Positions 10,432 to 22,363 of a DNA stretch of 64,000 nucleotides are shown here, piece after piece; within the stretch, counting starts at the first letter, position 1; every line of letters starts with the position of its first letter. The stretch spans positions 22,692,001-22,756,000 of the forward strand of contig OZ038526.1 in the NCBI GenBank assembly GCA_964036665.1, given 5' to 3'. Source of the DNA: Gordius sp. MW1. Taxonomy: Eukaryota; Nematomorpha; Gordioida; Gordea; Gordiidae. Below the pieces are notes generated by a model that saw nothing but the letters and a program-made list of their open reading frames with translations, did not search any database and had not been told where the DNA came from. A program made the translations under genes and the position numbers.

Positions 10432-12239
10432 GCGATTCACTTTGGATTTGCAACGCCTCACTTTTTTTGTCTCCCCGATTCACCCTGATTTTGTTTGTTT
10501 TTTTTGTTAACTACTAATATCATATCTTTACTTTTGTGTATTGACATTATTAAAGAAAATCTCACACTCGCAAACGCACACACAAATTTCTGCATGGGCG
10601 TAGTCAGGGGGGGGCGCCTCTCTAAATCCAAAGACTTGTTGAAATTTCATAAAATTCTGGCTAAAATTTAAAAGAAGGGATCATTTTGTCCCTCCCTAAA
10701 TCATTATTTTCCCCCCCCTCTGATTCCAATGCTGGCTACGCCCATGAATCTCTGGTACTTTCTCGTCATTTTGTATGTCTTTTATACCCCACAAGGGGAT
10801 GCAAACGTATTGTGATAAATACATAATGCAACTTGTAATTTGTGAATTGCTATAATAACCCCTTATTTGCTCATTATTCATTGATCGTCAATATATGCGA
10901 CGAGCTAGCCATCTGATCTTTGGTGTGTCTTCAAATGGAAGCTGTATAATCATCGCTTTTCGTCCTCATGGTATACAACTAATAATGTGTCTCTTACTAA
11001 TGATTGTCCTTTTAGGGAGTCCTGGGAATTGGATAAAGTATCTAATATCTCAAGATTCAATTAAGCTTTGCATTTTTAACTTTTGCTGTTAACTCCTTCG
11101 TTTGAAGTTATACGCTGTTAAAGCTCATTCAAGCCTAAAGTATAAACAAATATTAAATAGAGATTGCTCGTTTCGTTTAATTAAACCCAATTAATTTATA
11201 TTATATTTTTATTTCCTTTAAAATTAAAGGTTAAGTTAAATTTTAGAGATTATCAAATTTAAGTGATATCTTTTTACATATAATTTTAATCAATTATAAT
11301 GGTATATTGGTTAAGATTTGTTTAATTTGATAATACTACGAAATTTTTTAAGTGTCGACACAGCCATCATGTATGTTGAAGCTGCCCGGACCGAAATGAT
11401 AACTTTTTAGTAGTAATTTCATTGTATTTTTGGAAAATTCTGAATTTGTCTCGCGTTTTTGGATAGGGCATAGAAATTAATTACTATGATACAATCTAAT
11501 AAAATGGTAACAAAATAGTACACTATTTAGAAAATGCCATTCCCCTCTGTGCCACCAAATCTAAAGGGCCGGGCCCTTTAAAATTTATGGATTCTTCTTA
11601 TCAATAGTTTTGTTGTATAATACTTAATAACTCGCTTTCTGAATTAACTTTGTTTTTGCAAAACTCATCCTTTGCAATTGTTTAAAAAGATTGAAAATTT
11701 TCAAAGCTAACGTATATTTCCACCTTTGCATTCTGGGCCTCATTTTTGACATTTTAATTTGGAAAAGTTTATATATTGTACATTTCAAGAATTAATGGAT
11801 TCACATTTTTTGTAGCATTTTTAGAAACCTCGACCCCTTTCGTTGGGATTTTGATATATAGAGAATGTTAAATAAATCCTCTATAGATCTAATTTTGAAA
11901 TCATAAATTCGAACTTTCTAAAAATATATGATTCTTTAAAAGCTCTATTCTTCTCATTACCTTATAAGATGTTTTTGAGGAATAATCGATGTTTAATCAG
12001 ATTCCGAAATTGCCAACAAATTTATTAGATTTGATTTATTAATTTTAATATACCCTATGCTAAGTTTTTTTATATTTACTGTTAAGTTTTCTATTCATTT
12101 AGAAAGTTTTTATTATATTAATACATTTTTTTGCACTTTTTAATTTAATATAGCCAGAAATTTAATAGTATTTTATAAATAATTTTATAATTTTTGAGAG
12201 TTTGTCAATAAGAACAATATAAAATCGATGGCTATCGTA
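10432..12239. other. PDP 3' flank: AT-rich spacer with one MITE
   Basis: After the PDP stop I see only the MITE at 10593-10746 and AT-rich sequence. A perfect small palindrome of the TAAAGGGCC type lies near 11562-11580. No ORF here resembles a protein. Confidence 0.5.
10593..10746. mobile_element. hAT-type MITE, CATGGGCGTAGCC family
   Basis: Inverted ends CATGGGCGTAGTCAGG and CTGGCTACGCCCATG, flanked by AATTTCTG and AATCTCTG (8-bp duplication, one change). The inside holds G and C homopolymer runs near each end, typical of this family. Confidence 0.75.
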
Positions 12240-12620
12240 TTTATTTTAGATATTATAAAGTGTAAAAGGCCCAAAACAACCTTTTAAAGGGATCGGATAA
12301 GAAAGTAAATGTTAATTATAAATACTTGGTTTTTTATATCTAAACCTAATTTCAAAATGAACCTCATATGTCCATAATAAAAGGTAAAATTTCACAGAAA
12401 ATACAAATAAATAAAACTTAGCATTTACTCAAAAAAAACTTAGCAGAAAAACACAGCGCTTTTAATAATAATAATCTGACTTTTAGTAAAGAACTCTGCA
12501 TTTAAATAACGTTACAAGTTTCCTATGTGTTTTTTTTACAATAGCGCTACTTTATAAAATGGGACTTTTTTATCGATTTTTTTGCGAATCCAAGATATGG
12601 AATTTTACTTCCAAAATATA
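12240..12620 (+). repeat. Dispersed/duplicated repeat A, copy 1
   Basis: Matches 14868-15245 over the whole length (shared blocks include AAGTGT.AAAGGCCC, ACCTAATTTCAAAATGAA-like, AAAACTTAGCATT.ACTCA, CTATGTGTTTTTTT and GCGAATCCAAGAT-like). Non-coding. Each copy is followed by a retrozyme-like repeat. Confidence 0.65.
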
Positions 12621-12659
12621 TGTATAAATTATTATCTAAATCCGCGCTAGTTTTTTTAA

Positions 12660-14045
12660 AGCTGATAATAATAATAAACCCTGCTAAATAAATTAGTCTC
12701 TAATTTAAATTAACCTATAGTAGGTGCTAAATAGAGTAAACTTTTAAATTAATTGCGTCCCTCCTAAATTGAGTTATATTATCTCATTCAAAATATTAAC
12801 AAAACCGCAATTTATTTTCAAATATAATATAACAAAATAATAATTATTATTTACCATAATTATGAGGGTTATTCCATAATCACCATCAGAAGGGTTGAAT
12901 TTAATATGCCCTTATTATATATACCTATCTTGAATGCGACACAAAATTAACTCACATGCTAAAAAAAGATAGGGGGGAAAAATAGAGTCAAATTAGTCTT
13001 TTATTAAAATTGCCTATAGATGGCGCTAATTACACTGGTCAACAAAAAAAAATAACCGGGAAACGGTCAACATATTCCGATAGAGTTTTTTGTGGTGAAC
13101 ACAAATATGTTTTTAGTTTTTTTCCTATACGTCAAGTTTTTAGATATTTCGATTCAAAGTTGCGAAAAAGACCGTTTTTGACTTTTTCGACGCTCAATGG
13201 AGCGACATTGAATGGTTAAAAAAATTATTTAACTTCTAAGTGGTAGAACCAACTTAGGGTAAAACATTGAAAAATGATTTTTTCCCCTATTGTTTTTACT
13301 TTTTCCAATATATCGAATTTCAATTAGTCCCTATGCGAAGCGGCATCCTTTGAGCCTCCCTCCCTCCCTCTTGGTGCATGTGAGTGATTGATGGATGATG
13401 TGGGGGTGTGTAAGACTAGTGGCGTAATACGAGCTATTCCTCTAGTAAGGAGGGAGGATGACAGGCGTAGTAATAGGAATAGTTCGTATTAACCCACTAC
13501 TCTTGCACCCACCACACTCATCAATCACTTACATGCACTAAGGGTATAGTGTTATATAAGCATATAAGCCAATTAGATAGAGAGGGAGGGAGGCTCAAAG
13601 GAAGCCGCGATTTCGCATAGGGACTAATTGCATTTTTGATATATATTAAAAAGTAAAAACAATAGGGAAAAAAATCATTTTTCAATGTTTTACCCTAAGT
13701 TGGTTCTACCATTTAGAGGTTTAAAAAACATTTTTTTGCCATTCAATATCGCTCTATTAAGCATCGAAAAGGGTCAAAAACGGTCATTTTTGCAACTTTG
13801 AATCGAAATATCTAAAAAACTTGAAGTATAGGAAAAGAACGAAAAGCATATTTGTGTTCACCACAAAAAACTCTATCGGAATATGTTGATTGTTTCCCGG
13901 TTATTTACACAAGACCTTTATTTGTTGACTAGTGTTATAGTATACCTATAAGTTAATTGCGGCACTCCTAAATGGAGTTAATATTATCTTCTTCAACGTA
14001 TTTACAAACCCGCAATTTATTAAATAATTTCAAATATGTTTAATT
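12660..14045 (+). mobile_element. Retrozyme-like repeat, tandem copy split by a fold-back element
   Basis: One unit runs from TTAGTCTCTAATT (12683) through GCAATTTATT to the junction AACTCACATGC (about 12950). A second begins CACATGCTAAAAAAAGATAGG, runs to 13032 and resumes at 13932 (TAAGTTAATTGCGGCACTCC) to about 14045. The repeat period is about 307 bp (12683 to 12990). The hammerhead core is deleted at the junction between units. The fold-back element 13033-13931 is inserted in the second unit. Confidence 0.65.
13033..13931. mobile_element. Large fold-back element with arms of about 400 bp
   Basis: The left arm (CACTGGTCAACAAA, ..CCGATAGAGTTTTTTGTGG, ..GGTAGAACCAACTTAGGG) returns inverted on the right (CCCTAAGTTGGTTCTACC.., CCACAAAAAACTCTATCGG, ..TTTGTTGACTAGTG). 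TTA on both sides may be a 3-bp target duplication. No protein is supported; ORFs in the arms are shadows. Relatives lie at 29435-29975 and 32110-32885. Confidence 0.8.
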
Positions 14046-14244
14046 CGATACACTATTTTTGTGAAAATTTGCAATAACAATGGTAAAAATTGTGATAATC
14101 AACATTATTAAATAAAATAATACTTTTTTTAAAATTACTATTAGAAAAAATATTTTTGTGAAGATTTCTCGTACCAAACCAAAATGATAAAATTATTCAT
14201 CCAAAACGCTTAACGCTAAAGCCATCCCAAGAAATTCTGTCTAA

Positions 14245-14481
14245 GGGCTTGTCTTAATATCGGATTCAGATTCAAATGGCGCGAATTTATTTTTATCAAA
14301 TATCTTATTGAATTTTATGTGTCAAACTCGATTGATATTATTAATATTTAGTTTTTTGATAGTTAAAAACGTTTTTCTGTTTATATCAACTCTTGAGATT
14401 AATCGCTCTGCGTGTGAAATGTAAATCTGCTGTGAATTCGAAGTTAAGACACGGCTATAAATCCGATTATAAGACAAGCCC
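14245..14481. mobile_element. MITE with GGGCTTGTC ends and TWA target site (PIF/Harbinger-like)
   Basis: Ends GGGCTTGTCTTAATATCGGA and AGACAAGCCC with TAA on both sides. Other copies at 31245-31724 and 37828-38111 have TTA or near-TTA flanks. A 3-bp TWA duplication and GGG ends fit PIF/Harbinger. The inside is AT-rich, with TTTTTTGATAGTTAAAAACG shared by all copies. Confidence 0.7.
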
Positions 14482-14867
14482 TAACACTAAAAAGGCTGGG
14501 TGAAAATAAAGGCTAACAACTAAGCTTACATATATTCTTCATACATATATGACAGATCAAGAAAAGTGTTGAGTTTTTAAAAGAAATTTATAATGTACTA
14601 CTCCTATAAAAAATACTTGAATTTTTTATTGTGAGCTTGATAAATATTGGAATGCTGCCCTTTCTAATTTTTTTTTGTTTTTTATGAAACAGATTTAATT
14701 TTTTTGCCTATTATTTGTATACGCTGGGAAAACCCAGCCAGCCGTTTTTAAAAAACTAGTATAGTCTTACCTAAACAGAGTCCATTTTCCTAAACAGCTA
14801 AGTAGAATTATGTAATATTCAGATGATTGTAATATGGATTCATAACAAATGTCACATTTGATATCTT

Positions 14868-15245
14868 ATATAAAGTGTCAAAGGCCCCAATATATACAAC
14901 CGGTTAAATGTATTGGAAAATAAAGTAAATCTAGATTATAAAAACTTTTTAATTTTAAATCTAAATCTAATTTCAAAATGAATTATAAAAGGTAAAGCTT
15001 CACAAAAAAGCAAGAAAACTTAGCATTCACTCAGAAAAAAACTTAGCGTTTTTAATAATAATTTTCGGACTTGTAATAAAGAAGTTAGCTTTAATATAAT
15101 AAAAATGTAAGTAAATGTATTTCCTATATGTTTTTTTACAAATGCCCTTCTTAATTAGGTTAAAATAGGTGCGACTTTTTTATTGATTTATTTCGGAATC
15201 CAAGATTTAATGGGATTTTAATTGCAAAATGGTTTGATTAACATT
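14868..15245 (+). repeat. Dispersed/duplicated repeat A, copy 2
   Basis: Homologous to 12240-12620, offset by about 2.6 kb and in the same orientation. Between it and the next retrozyme copy (15246-15424) lies unrelated sequence with a GC-richer patch near 15300. Confidence 0.65.
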
Positions 15246-15424
15246 AAAGATCCGGGACTTTAAAGGAGTTCGGTCCACACGTACATGTTTTAAGAACTTT
15301 CCGGCCCGCTTAATTCCGTCCGTAATATTTTGTGCACTTCAGGCCTAGCAGTTTGTTTTATAACATTGTTTTTTTTTAATAAAAACTAACACTTATACTG
15401 CAGGTATGGCTAGTTTCTTAAAAG

Positions 15425-15621
15425 CTCACAATTATATTTGAAATTGATTAATAAACTGCGGTTTTGTTAATAATTTGAAGAATAATAATCCCATTTAGCA
15501 GTGCCGCAATTAACTTAAAAGTACACTCTAGTTATCGTTATCTACAGGCAATTTTAATTAGAGACGATATTGACTATAAATATCCCAATCTTTTTTAGCA
15601 TGGGTTCTCATTATCTTTTTT
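15425..15621 (-). mobile_element. Retrozyme-like repeat, inverted partial copy
   Basis: The reverse complement reads CATGCTAAAAAAGATTGGG.., GTCTCTAATTAAAATTGCC, ..TTAATTGCGGCACT.. and ..AACAAAACCGCAG, the same order as 15857-15990. It meets the plus-strand copy head to head at about 15621. The hammerhead part is absent. Confidence 0.6.
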
Positions 15622-15995
15622 AAAATATTAACAAACCCGCAATATATTAATTAATTTCAAATATGAATAATAATTATTATCTACCATAATTATCAATGTT
15701 TTTCTTTAACCGCCATAAGAATGGGTTAAATCTAGTTTGGCCTTATATATTATACCTATCTCGCTTAGAATGTGACTAGAAAATTAACTATGGCACACTG
15801 ATGAGCTCTAATAAGAGCGAAAACGTTATATGTCTGTTATCGTTTTCGAGTCACATGCTAAAAAAGCTAGGGATATATATAGTCAAATTAGTCTCTAATT
15901 AAAAATGCCTCTAGATGGCGCTAATTAGAGTGTGCTTTTAAGTTGATTGCGGCACTCCTAAATGTGGTTATTATTATCTTCTTCAAAATAGCTTC
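15622..15995 (+). mobile_element. Retrozyme-like repeat with intact hammerhead motif
   Basis: Starts in the AATATTAACAAACCCGCAAT part, runs through TATACCTATC to the hammerhead (15770-15856), and continues CATGCTAAAAAAGCTAGGG.., AGATGGCGCTAATTAGAG.., TTGATTGCGGCACTCC to TTCTTCAAAATA. That is about one circularly permuted unit, as expected if the unit ends at the ribozyme cleavage site. No ORF. In animals, retrozymes are short non-autonomous retroelements with type I hammerheads; assignment here rests on the motif, the size and the dimeric copy at 12.7-14 kb. Confidence 0.65.
15770..15856 (+). ncRNA. Type I hammerhead ribozyme candidate
   Basis: Core CTGATGA at 15798-15804; stem II GCTCT/AGAGC (15805-15809, 15814-15818) with loop AATA; then GAAAA, one A more than the usual GAAA. 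Stem III is ACGT/ATGT (15823-15826, 15830-15833) with loop TAT. The expected cleavage is after GTC at 15834. Stem I has a proximal TGT/ACA (15835-15837, 15795-15797), an internal loop, and a 14-bp distal stem, 15770-15783 against 15843-15856, with one mismatch. All required elements are in the right order. The extra A in the core might lower activity. Confidence 0.72.
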
Positions 15996-15999
15996 ATTT

Positions 16000-17040
16000 C
16001 GTTAATATTATAAATATGAAAGCATAAAGCATTATTTTAGATATTTCGTAATTTTTTACACGAATTTTTCACATGGTTAGTATTCGAAAATAATACAGGA
16101 GCGAATAAAGGCTCCTCGAAGTATAATAAATGTTACGTTATATTAATTAGTATTACTTACATTTGTTCAGAATAAATTTTTAAAAAGTTGTTATTTAGCA
16201 TCCTTAGACCCACCTAAGTTCGTAATGAAGCATATTTCATATCATTCCCCATCTTGGATTTTTTTCAAACCCATTTAAAACTTGTGTTAACATTATAAAT
16301 TGATGTAAAATATTAGAATATAAACGTTTTAAGTTTATTTCGCATGATTTTAACAATATATATTTTAAAATATTATTATTTTAATGATTGTCTACCCTGG
16401 CCCAGGCTATATTTGGGTTTTCTAGCGGGCCCGGGCGGGCATTATGACAAGATTCCGGCCCAACACCACTTCCTACATAGTGTATGATTTTGTCACTTTT
16501 TTATTTTTATCCAATAAAATTAGAGATTAAAATTAAATATTTGAAAATTAGAAAAAATATTATATCGAGTCGGGCATTTCGGGCAGTACTAATGATTAGG
16601 GCATGGCCAAGTGGTCACTAAGGAGGGTTCAGGCGGGCAGTCTAATTATAAAATCGGACCGGGCCGGATTGGGCACAAAAATTTTAACAAAAATGACCTT
16701 CGTTTGGTATAACATTCACACGCACTTGAAAATAACGAAAGTTATATACATGGTTAGTAATCTCGAAATAAATAATGGCATCAGGGGGGGGCGGGTGGTC
16801 AAGGGGGCCAACGCCCCCCCCCCCCTCCCTGTCAAAATCAGACGGTTATTTTTGGTTTATTTTCGCGATCCTATTATTTTCTTACGGTTTTTTTAGCAGG
16901 CTTTTAATATGTGATAGTGAATTAATATAAATTGTTGAAAAATGATAATGAAAATTGCGACAAATGCAGGAGGGTATATTTGAATAATATGTCTACCAAG
17001 GTTCACTTATTTTCACCATTCAGCTGTTTATACGTCTACG
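16000..17040. other. AT-rich spacer with GC-rich hAT-like fragments
   Basis: No gene seen. GC-rich patches at about 16397-16460 and 16590-16680 (CGGGCCCGGGC-like; the second pairs with 4140-4300) and G/C runs at 16785-16830 are remnants of the hAT-type families described elsewhere. Confidence 0.4.
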
Positions 17041-17048
17041 AAGTTTTA

Positions 17049-17155
17049 AACCCTTAAAAATTAAAAAAATTATGTTTTGCCCTTCCCTAATTCAACTTTT
17101 AAACGTTTTGCCCCCCCCCCCCCCCCTAATCCAAAACCTGGCTACGCCAATGATA
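17049..17155. mobile_element. Fragment of the CATGGGCGTAGCC MITE family
   Basis: ACCCTTAAAAATTAAAAAAA, a C run and TAATCCAAAACCTGGCTACG repeat the order seen in the complete copies 21720-21884 and 36485-36657. The left end is missing. Confidence 0.55.
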
Positions 17156-17339
17156 GGAAGCACCATTATTTGCTGCAAAAGATATTCTTGGGACTTCCTA
17201 AGATTTAATTTTAATACATCTTTGAGCATTGTGCCAAAATTTTTTGACACCGTGAGACAGTTTAAAAGCCAGCTAACTGTCGGGCGTTAGAGGTATTCTT
17301 TTTCAATATAAATCCTCTTTCTATTTTCATGAGTTTTTT

Positions 17340-17585
17340 TCTTTATCGATTAATAAATATTTAAGACGCTTTAGATGCACTGTAGCATTGCTTTTATATT
17401 TGCTTATGAAAAAGACAATTTACTAATTTGCCTCAACCAACATTTTCACTCCCATTGTCGCCTTATAATTAAGGATTTTCGGACACGTGCGAGAGATTTC
17501 CTAATATTCCCCGAACTTTTTGCTTATGACAAAAAAATTAGCATCCTAATTGCCAAATATAATTTGAAACCTCTAGCCCGATAAT
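17340..17585 (+). pseudogene. Degenerate fragment of the same retroelement protein as at 1-620
   Basis: The last 65 bases before the TAA near 17582 align with the reverse complement of positions 1-64 at roughly 70 percent by eye; the translations are ISILIAKYNLKPLAR here and IAIVIAKYNFKSLAD there. The sequence upstream is too decayed to align by eye. Confidence 0.45.
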
Positions 17586-17599
17586 AGCTGCGATGCCGT

Positions 17600-20500
17600 C
17601 GAGCTCCAATTATATCTTTTGGTTGTCCGTCCGTCCGCCCTGTCCAACTTGTATTCTGTAATTGATGTGGAAACTTATATAGGGTTTTAACGGCTCTGGA
17701 CTTATGCTCCTGTAAAAGACTTTTATATAGCTATCGCAAAAACTAGCGAATGACCGACCGCTGGTTGGCTTTAATTTTTTCGACCTCGCCCGAGCCCACA
17801 TTTTATTGTTTATGGGCCCGACTGATTACCTTTATATATAAAGTCTTTTTGGCAATTTGTCTAATTTGTGGCTTTATAACAGATATTTGCGAAACTGGCT
17901 AAATAATTAATTGTAAATTAATGCTGACCGTTGCCTACACACACATTTATATAAATATATATATTATTTTATTCGTTTATATAATTTGTGTGTGTTTCTG
18001 TTTATAGATGTTTGAATAAATAGTTTTTCAACTAAGTCAAGTATGACAGTTCCTCATAATCCTATTTTGCCTGTTAATGTGACACTTTGGTTAAGCACCA
18101 AGGTTACAAAATGGCCATTTTAGTTGCCACACGCCACATCTTAAAAATTCGAAAATCTCTAATAAAGGACCATGGATTCATCATCAAAATAGGGATGATT
18201 TTTAAAAATTAGCTCACCTACAAGAAAACTTAAAACCGTAAATGTTTGTTGGAACTAGTTTAGAGTTGTCCTATAGATAAAAATATTGCGTTTTTTTATA
18301 TTTTGTTAAAAACAAATATTTAGTTAAAACAAATTTAACTTATTTCAGAAACAAATTTCTAATGATCTCATAATATTTTGTCGATGAAATCAGCTTGTGA
18401 TTGTACCTAATATTTTTACATTTGTAATAGACAAAACGCAAGATAAACAAGAATCGAAATATTTGCTCGTTAACGGTCAAATTTAAATTATGATTGTGTT
18501 GTTTTAAACACTAAGATTTAAGGCGGAAAAATAAAATTAACAGTATTATATATTATCTGGGGGGGGGGGGACTAAGGGGAAAGTCTAATTTTGATCTCTT
18601 TAAATTTTCTGTTACAATAAATAATGGATTTTTGGCTGAAAAACAAAAAAATGATGTTTTCAAGAGTTCGCCATTTATACCATCCAGTTTAATCATTAGA
18701 TTCGATTCATTCTGAAAACTATGCGACCATATATTTTAAATAGAAAGAGCTAATTAAACAATTATTTTTACAAATAAATTTTTTTAATGATAAATTAAAA
18801 ATTTGAATGATTTCTTTTGGCGACAAAAATCTTTAAAAAAGTAAAAAGGCCACCTTTTTAGAACCCTAAACCGGATCAAAACTCATAATAAAGAACTAAC
18901 AAAAATTTAAGGTGTTTTCCACGTATAACGCGAGAAATTATATTCTACTTAATAACTAGTGATTAGTTAACAGATTTTATATTAGGTTTTATGAATTTAT
19001 TTTTATATATTATAATTACAATGTCCGGTAAATTTAAATAACAAATTACCATGTCTTTGATTTTACAAGTGTCAAATTGCCCTCACTGCTTTTCTCCCCT
19101 ATAGTGACCACTACCCTTACAACAATAGGTCCTAAAACCCAAGTCTCCTGAAAGAATTGGGGCGCCGTATAGCTGCCAATACCCTTGACAAAAGGGATAC
19201 TTTTTTTTTAAAACAGAAAATTGGAATCATTATTTGTTATTTCAACGCTATCGCAATTTTCGAATGTTTACCTCGTATGATTTTTATACTTTTTTATAGT
19301 TTCATTTAATAAAATGAACTTATGCAAAAAAAAAATAAATAAATTATTGATCAAAGTAAAATGGTTATTTTTTGATTTCCATCTCAATGCTGGCTACGCC
19401 CATGTGCTTACCTCACTTTAACCATAACCTCTTCCAGGCTAGCAATGCCATTACCTGGACAAATTTTAGCCTTAATTATTAAATTATGATAGAAAAAATT
19501 AGTAGAAAAGTTAATGAGTTGAATTACATTGTAATAATTGTATGTAATAAGGCCATGTATTAAAACGGCGTATTTCAATCGCATGCTTATTAAAAAGTCA
19601 ATGAATGATAAAACTAAAATTTTGAAGTCTGGTTATTTGTATGTGCCTTCATCTTCTCTTATACGAGTATTTTTAATAAAAAAAATTATGCTATAAAATT
19701 TTATAGAAAACATGGATTAAGAAATATTTTGTTCTATATCCTGATCCTTTTACTAACAAACCAAGATTGGAATGTTATGACTCAGAAAAGCATTATTCAT
19801 TAGATTTGTTGATGAAAAATGGTACAAAATCTAAAAAGCATATATCACTTGCAGATATAATATCGGTAAATGTGGACAAACTTTTTAATTCCATATTTTT
19901 TATTTCCTGCTTTAGCTTGTGATTTTTATTAAAATTTATTCTAAGTATGGCCATAGAGTAGTCTCTAAAATTTAATTTTACACAGCATTTATATAATATT
20001 TTTTCATTTGTATTTGTATAAGAAGTTAGTAATGTATGTATTAAATCCCTATTTTAAAAGTGGTAATTATTTTTTGGTTTTTTATATAATGCTTTTATCA
20101 CACTAATTTAAGAATTTTGATTATAAAAAGATGTTACGAAGGCTCATTTTTTAAAGAAAATAGCTTTGCTGAAAAAACATGGAGTGATTAGTTACATACT
20201 CTGTATTGACAAATATACCTTTAATTGTAATTCACTAATAAAATTAATAATTTTTTGAATAGAAAGAATTTTTTATATTTGTATTTTCACTTTTTTATAT
20301 TACAAACATTATAAATGCTTCAAAAGACAAAAGTTCCTTTTTTCTAATTGAATGTTCTATTATTTTGTTAAAGAGAAACCTGTGTTGGTTGCCATTATAT
20401 GTGCATTTGATTTATCTTTCTTGCTGACGGTATGTATGTAAAAGTTGATTAAGTATAGATTTTAATATGATTTTAAGACTGAATGCACATAAATTAAAAT

Positions 20501-21480
20501 GATTTATTCATTTTAATTGCAATTTTGTTGTTTAAATTTTTGTTAAAAATCTAATTAGGATGTTGTTACTCATTTAATGATTCCATTAATTAACTGTAAC
20601 AACCCTTACTGACTGAATAAATATTTTCATATTATTAATACTACACATAAATCAACATATTATTTATACACATAAATTATAATTTTAATATTGGATATGT
20701 TTGAAACATAAATAGACCATATTTAAAAATGTATTTTTATTTTCTAATTATAACTTCTGACTAATTTGTAGCATCCTTACTTGTAGTTTTTAAGTCATCT
20801 AGAGCAAAGTAAATGAGATTGATTTGAAGCATTCGTGCAATTATTTTGGTGAGAAAATAATTGTATTTATTCTGGGATGAATGTGAAAATTACGATTATA
20901 CTTGCACCTATTGTCCACTAATCTAACATTATTACTAATTGATTGCAAAAATAAAATATAAGCTTTTTCTACTAATTTTTTTGGTCTTCTAGTCATACCA
21001 AATAATTATCAGTTGTGTATCCAAATACTACAAAGTTATAGGGTTAGTTTGCAAATTGATGCAAAAAGGTGACTTAAATTAGGGAATAGAAATTTATTTT
21101 ACAATCATATGCAAATAAAGAGCAAAGTTTTATGCCTAAACCTAATTCCACCCCAAACTTTTTAGAAATAGCCTCACCCATTTTAAGCCTTTTCTTATTT
21201 TTCCCGACCCGTCCGAATAAATAATCTACCTGAAATATCTTTAAATTATTTTAAATGTGAAAATTCACCTTGATGAAAAGGTTAAAGGAACGAATAAATA
21301 AGTCATTAAATAATATTAATTTTTGAGGCGAGTTAATATGAAACTAAGTTTTGTTTATCTAAAATTTTGCTGAAATAATTTTTACGAAATATTAACATGT
21401 ATCTATTTGTTATTGGCCCGACCCCGAGGTTTGCCCGATTCAACTGAAGCAAGAGTTATTTATCTTTTAATTCATAAACT
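17600..21480. other. AT-rich gene-poor spacer
   Basis: No coding region, RNA gene or complete element is supported. Visible pieces: the inverted copy of the GGACGGAC repeat at 17610-17690, a poly-G run at 18560, and a CATGGGCGTAGCC-family right end at about 19386-19404. Confidence 0.5.
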
Positions 21481-21719
21481 AATTTATGCCCATAACTAAA
21501 CCACTTACTTTCATACCGTCAAAATCAATCAACTCTCACCCCTCGCGGTCCCCCTTTAAATCAAACGACAACACCTTGCTGCATAAATTAATGAAACGCG
21601 TCCACCACTGCAACAGTAGAGGAGGAAGAGGAATCATCACCACATCACGTACACACTCCAAACACCATACGCTAAACCCAGCCACCCATACATATATGAT
21701 GATTGGGTATTTGGTTATC

Positions 21720-21884
21720 TAGGCGTAGGCAGGGTGGGGGGCCCTAAATGAGAAAAAGATATTTTTTCAATGCAAAAACCCTTAAAAATTAAAAAAATTT
21801 ATGTTTTGCCCCCCCCCCCTTTAATTAAACTTTTAAACGTTTCGCCCTCCCCCCCCCCTAATCCAAAACCTGGCTACGCCCATG
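21720..21884. mobile_element. CATGGGCGTAGCC-family MITE with exact 8-bp target duplication
   Basis: TGGTTATC flanks both sides (21712-21719, 21885-21892). The left end has lost a few bases (TAGGCGTAGGCAGG); the right end is CTGGCTACGCCCATG. C-runs lie inside. Confidence 0.75.
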
Positions 21885-22363
21885 TGGTTATCACTCTCCT
21901 TTCCTCTTCCAACTCCCTACTTACTACTTACTTACCATATATCATCATCAGGTTGTCGTTTGAATCCTTCTATCCTTGTGGTTGTGTGTCTTGTGTGTGT
22001 GTATGCAAGTGTAATTAATGTGAAATGTGATAGCCTACCTACCTTGTTGTTCCCTGCCTCCTGCAATATCACTTACAGATCTATCATCTAAGCTAAGCGA
22101 CCGACGCTTCCTCCACTCTATGAACAACAGCGAGCGCTTCACATTTTAATGGTTCTGTGCGTAGCATCATATCATGTTATTTTAACACGTTTAAGTGGTG
22201 GTGGTGGCGGTGGAATGTGCAACAAGTCTTTTGTTCCTCCCCTCCTTTCTCTCCTCTCCTTCTGGGCCGCCTCTCATTCTCTCTCTACCATTCAATCAAT
22301 GCCCCACCAGGAATGGGTTTCAACACTCTTAGTTAGCGCATGCTTTCATAATTACATTTTAGT

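Noticed and set aside
16600..16640. tRNA-like A box (TGGCCAAGTGG) followed by GGTTCAGGC
   Set aside because: Box spacing is far too short and no cloverleaf can be drawn; the same region is homologous to the GC-rich repeat at 4140-4300.
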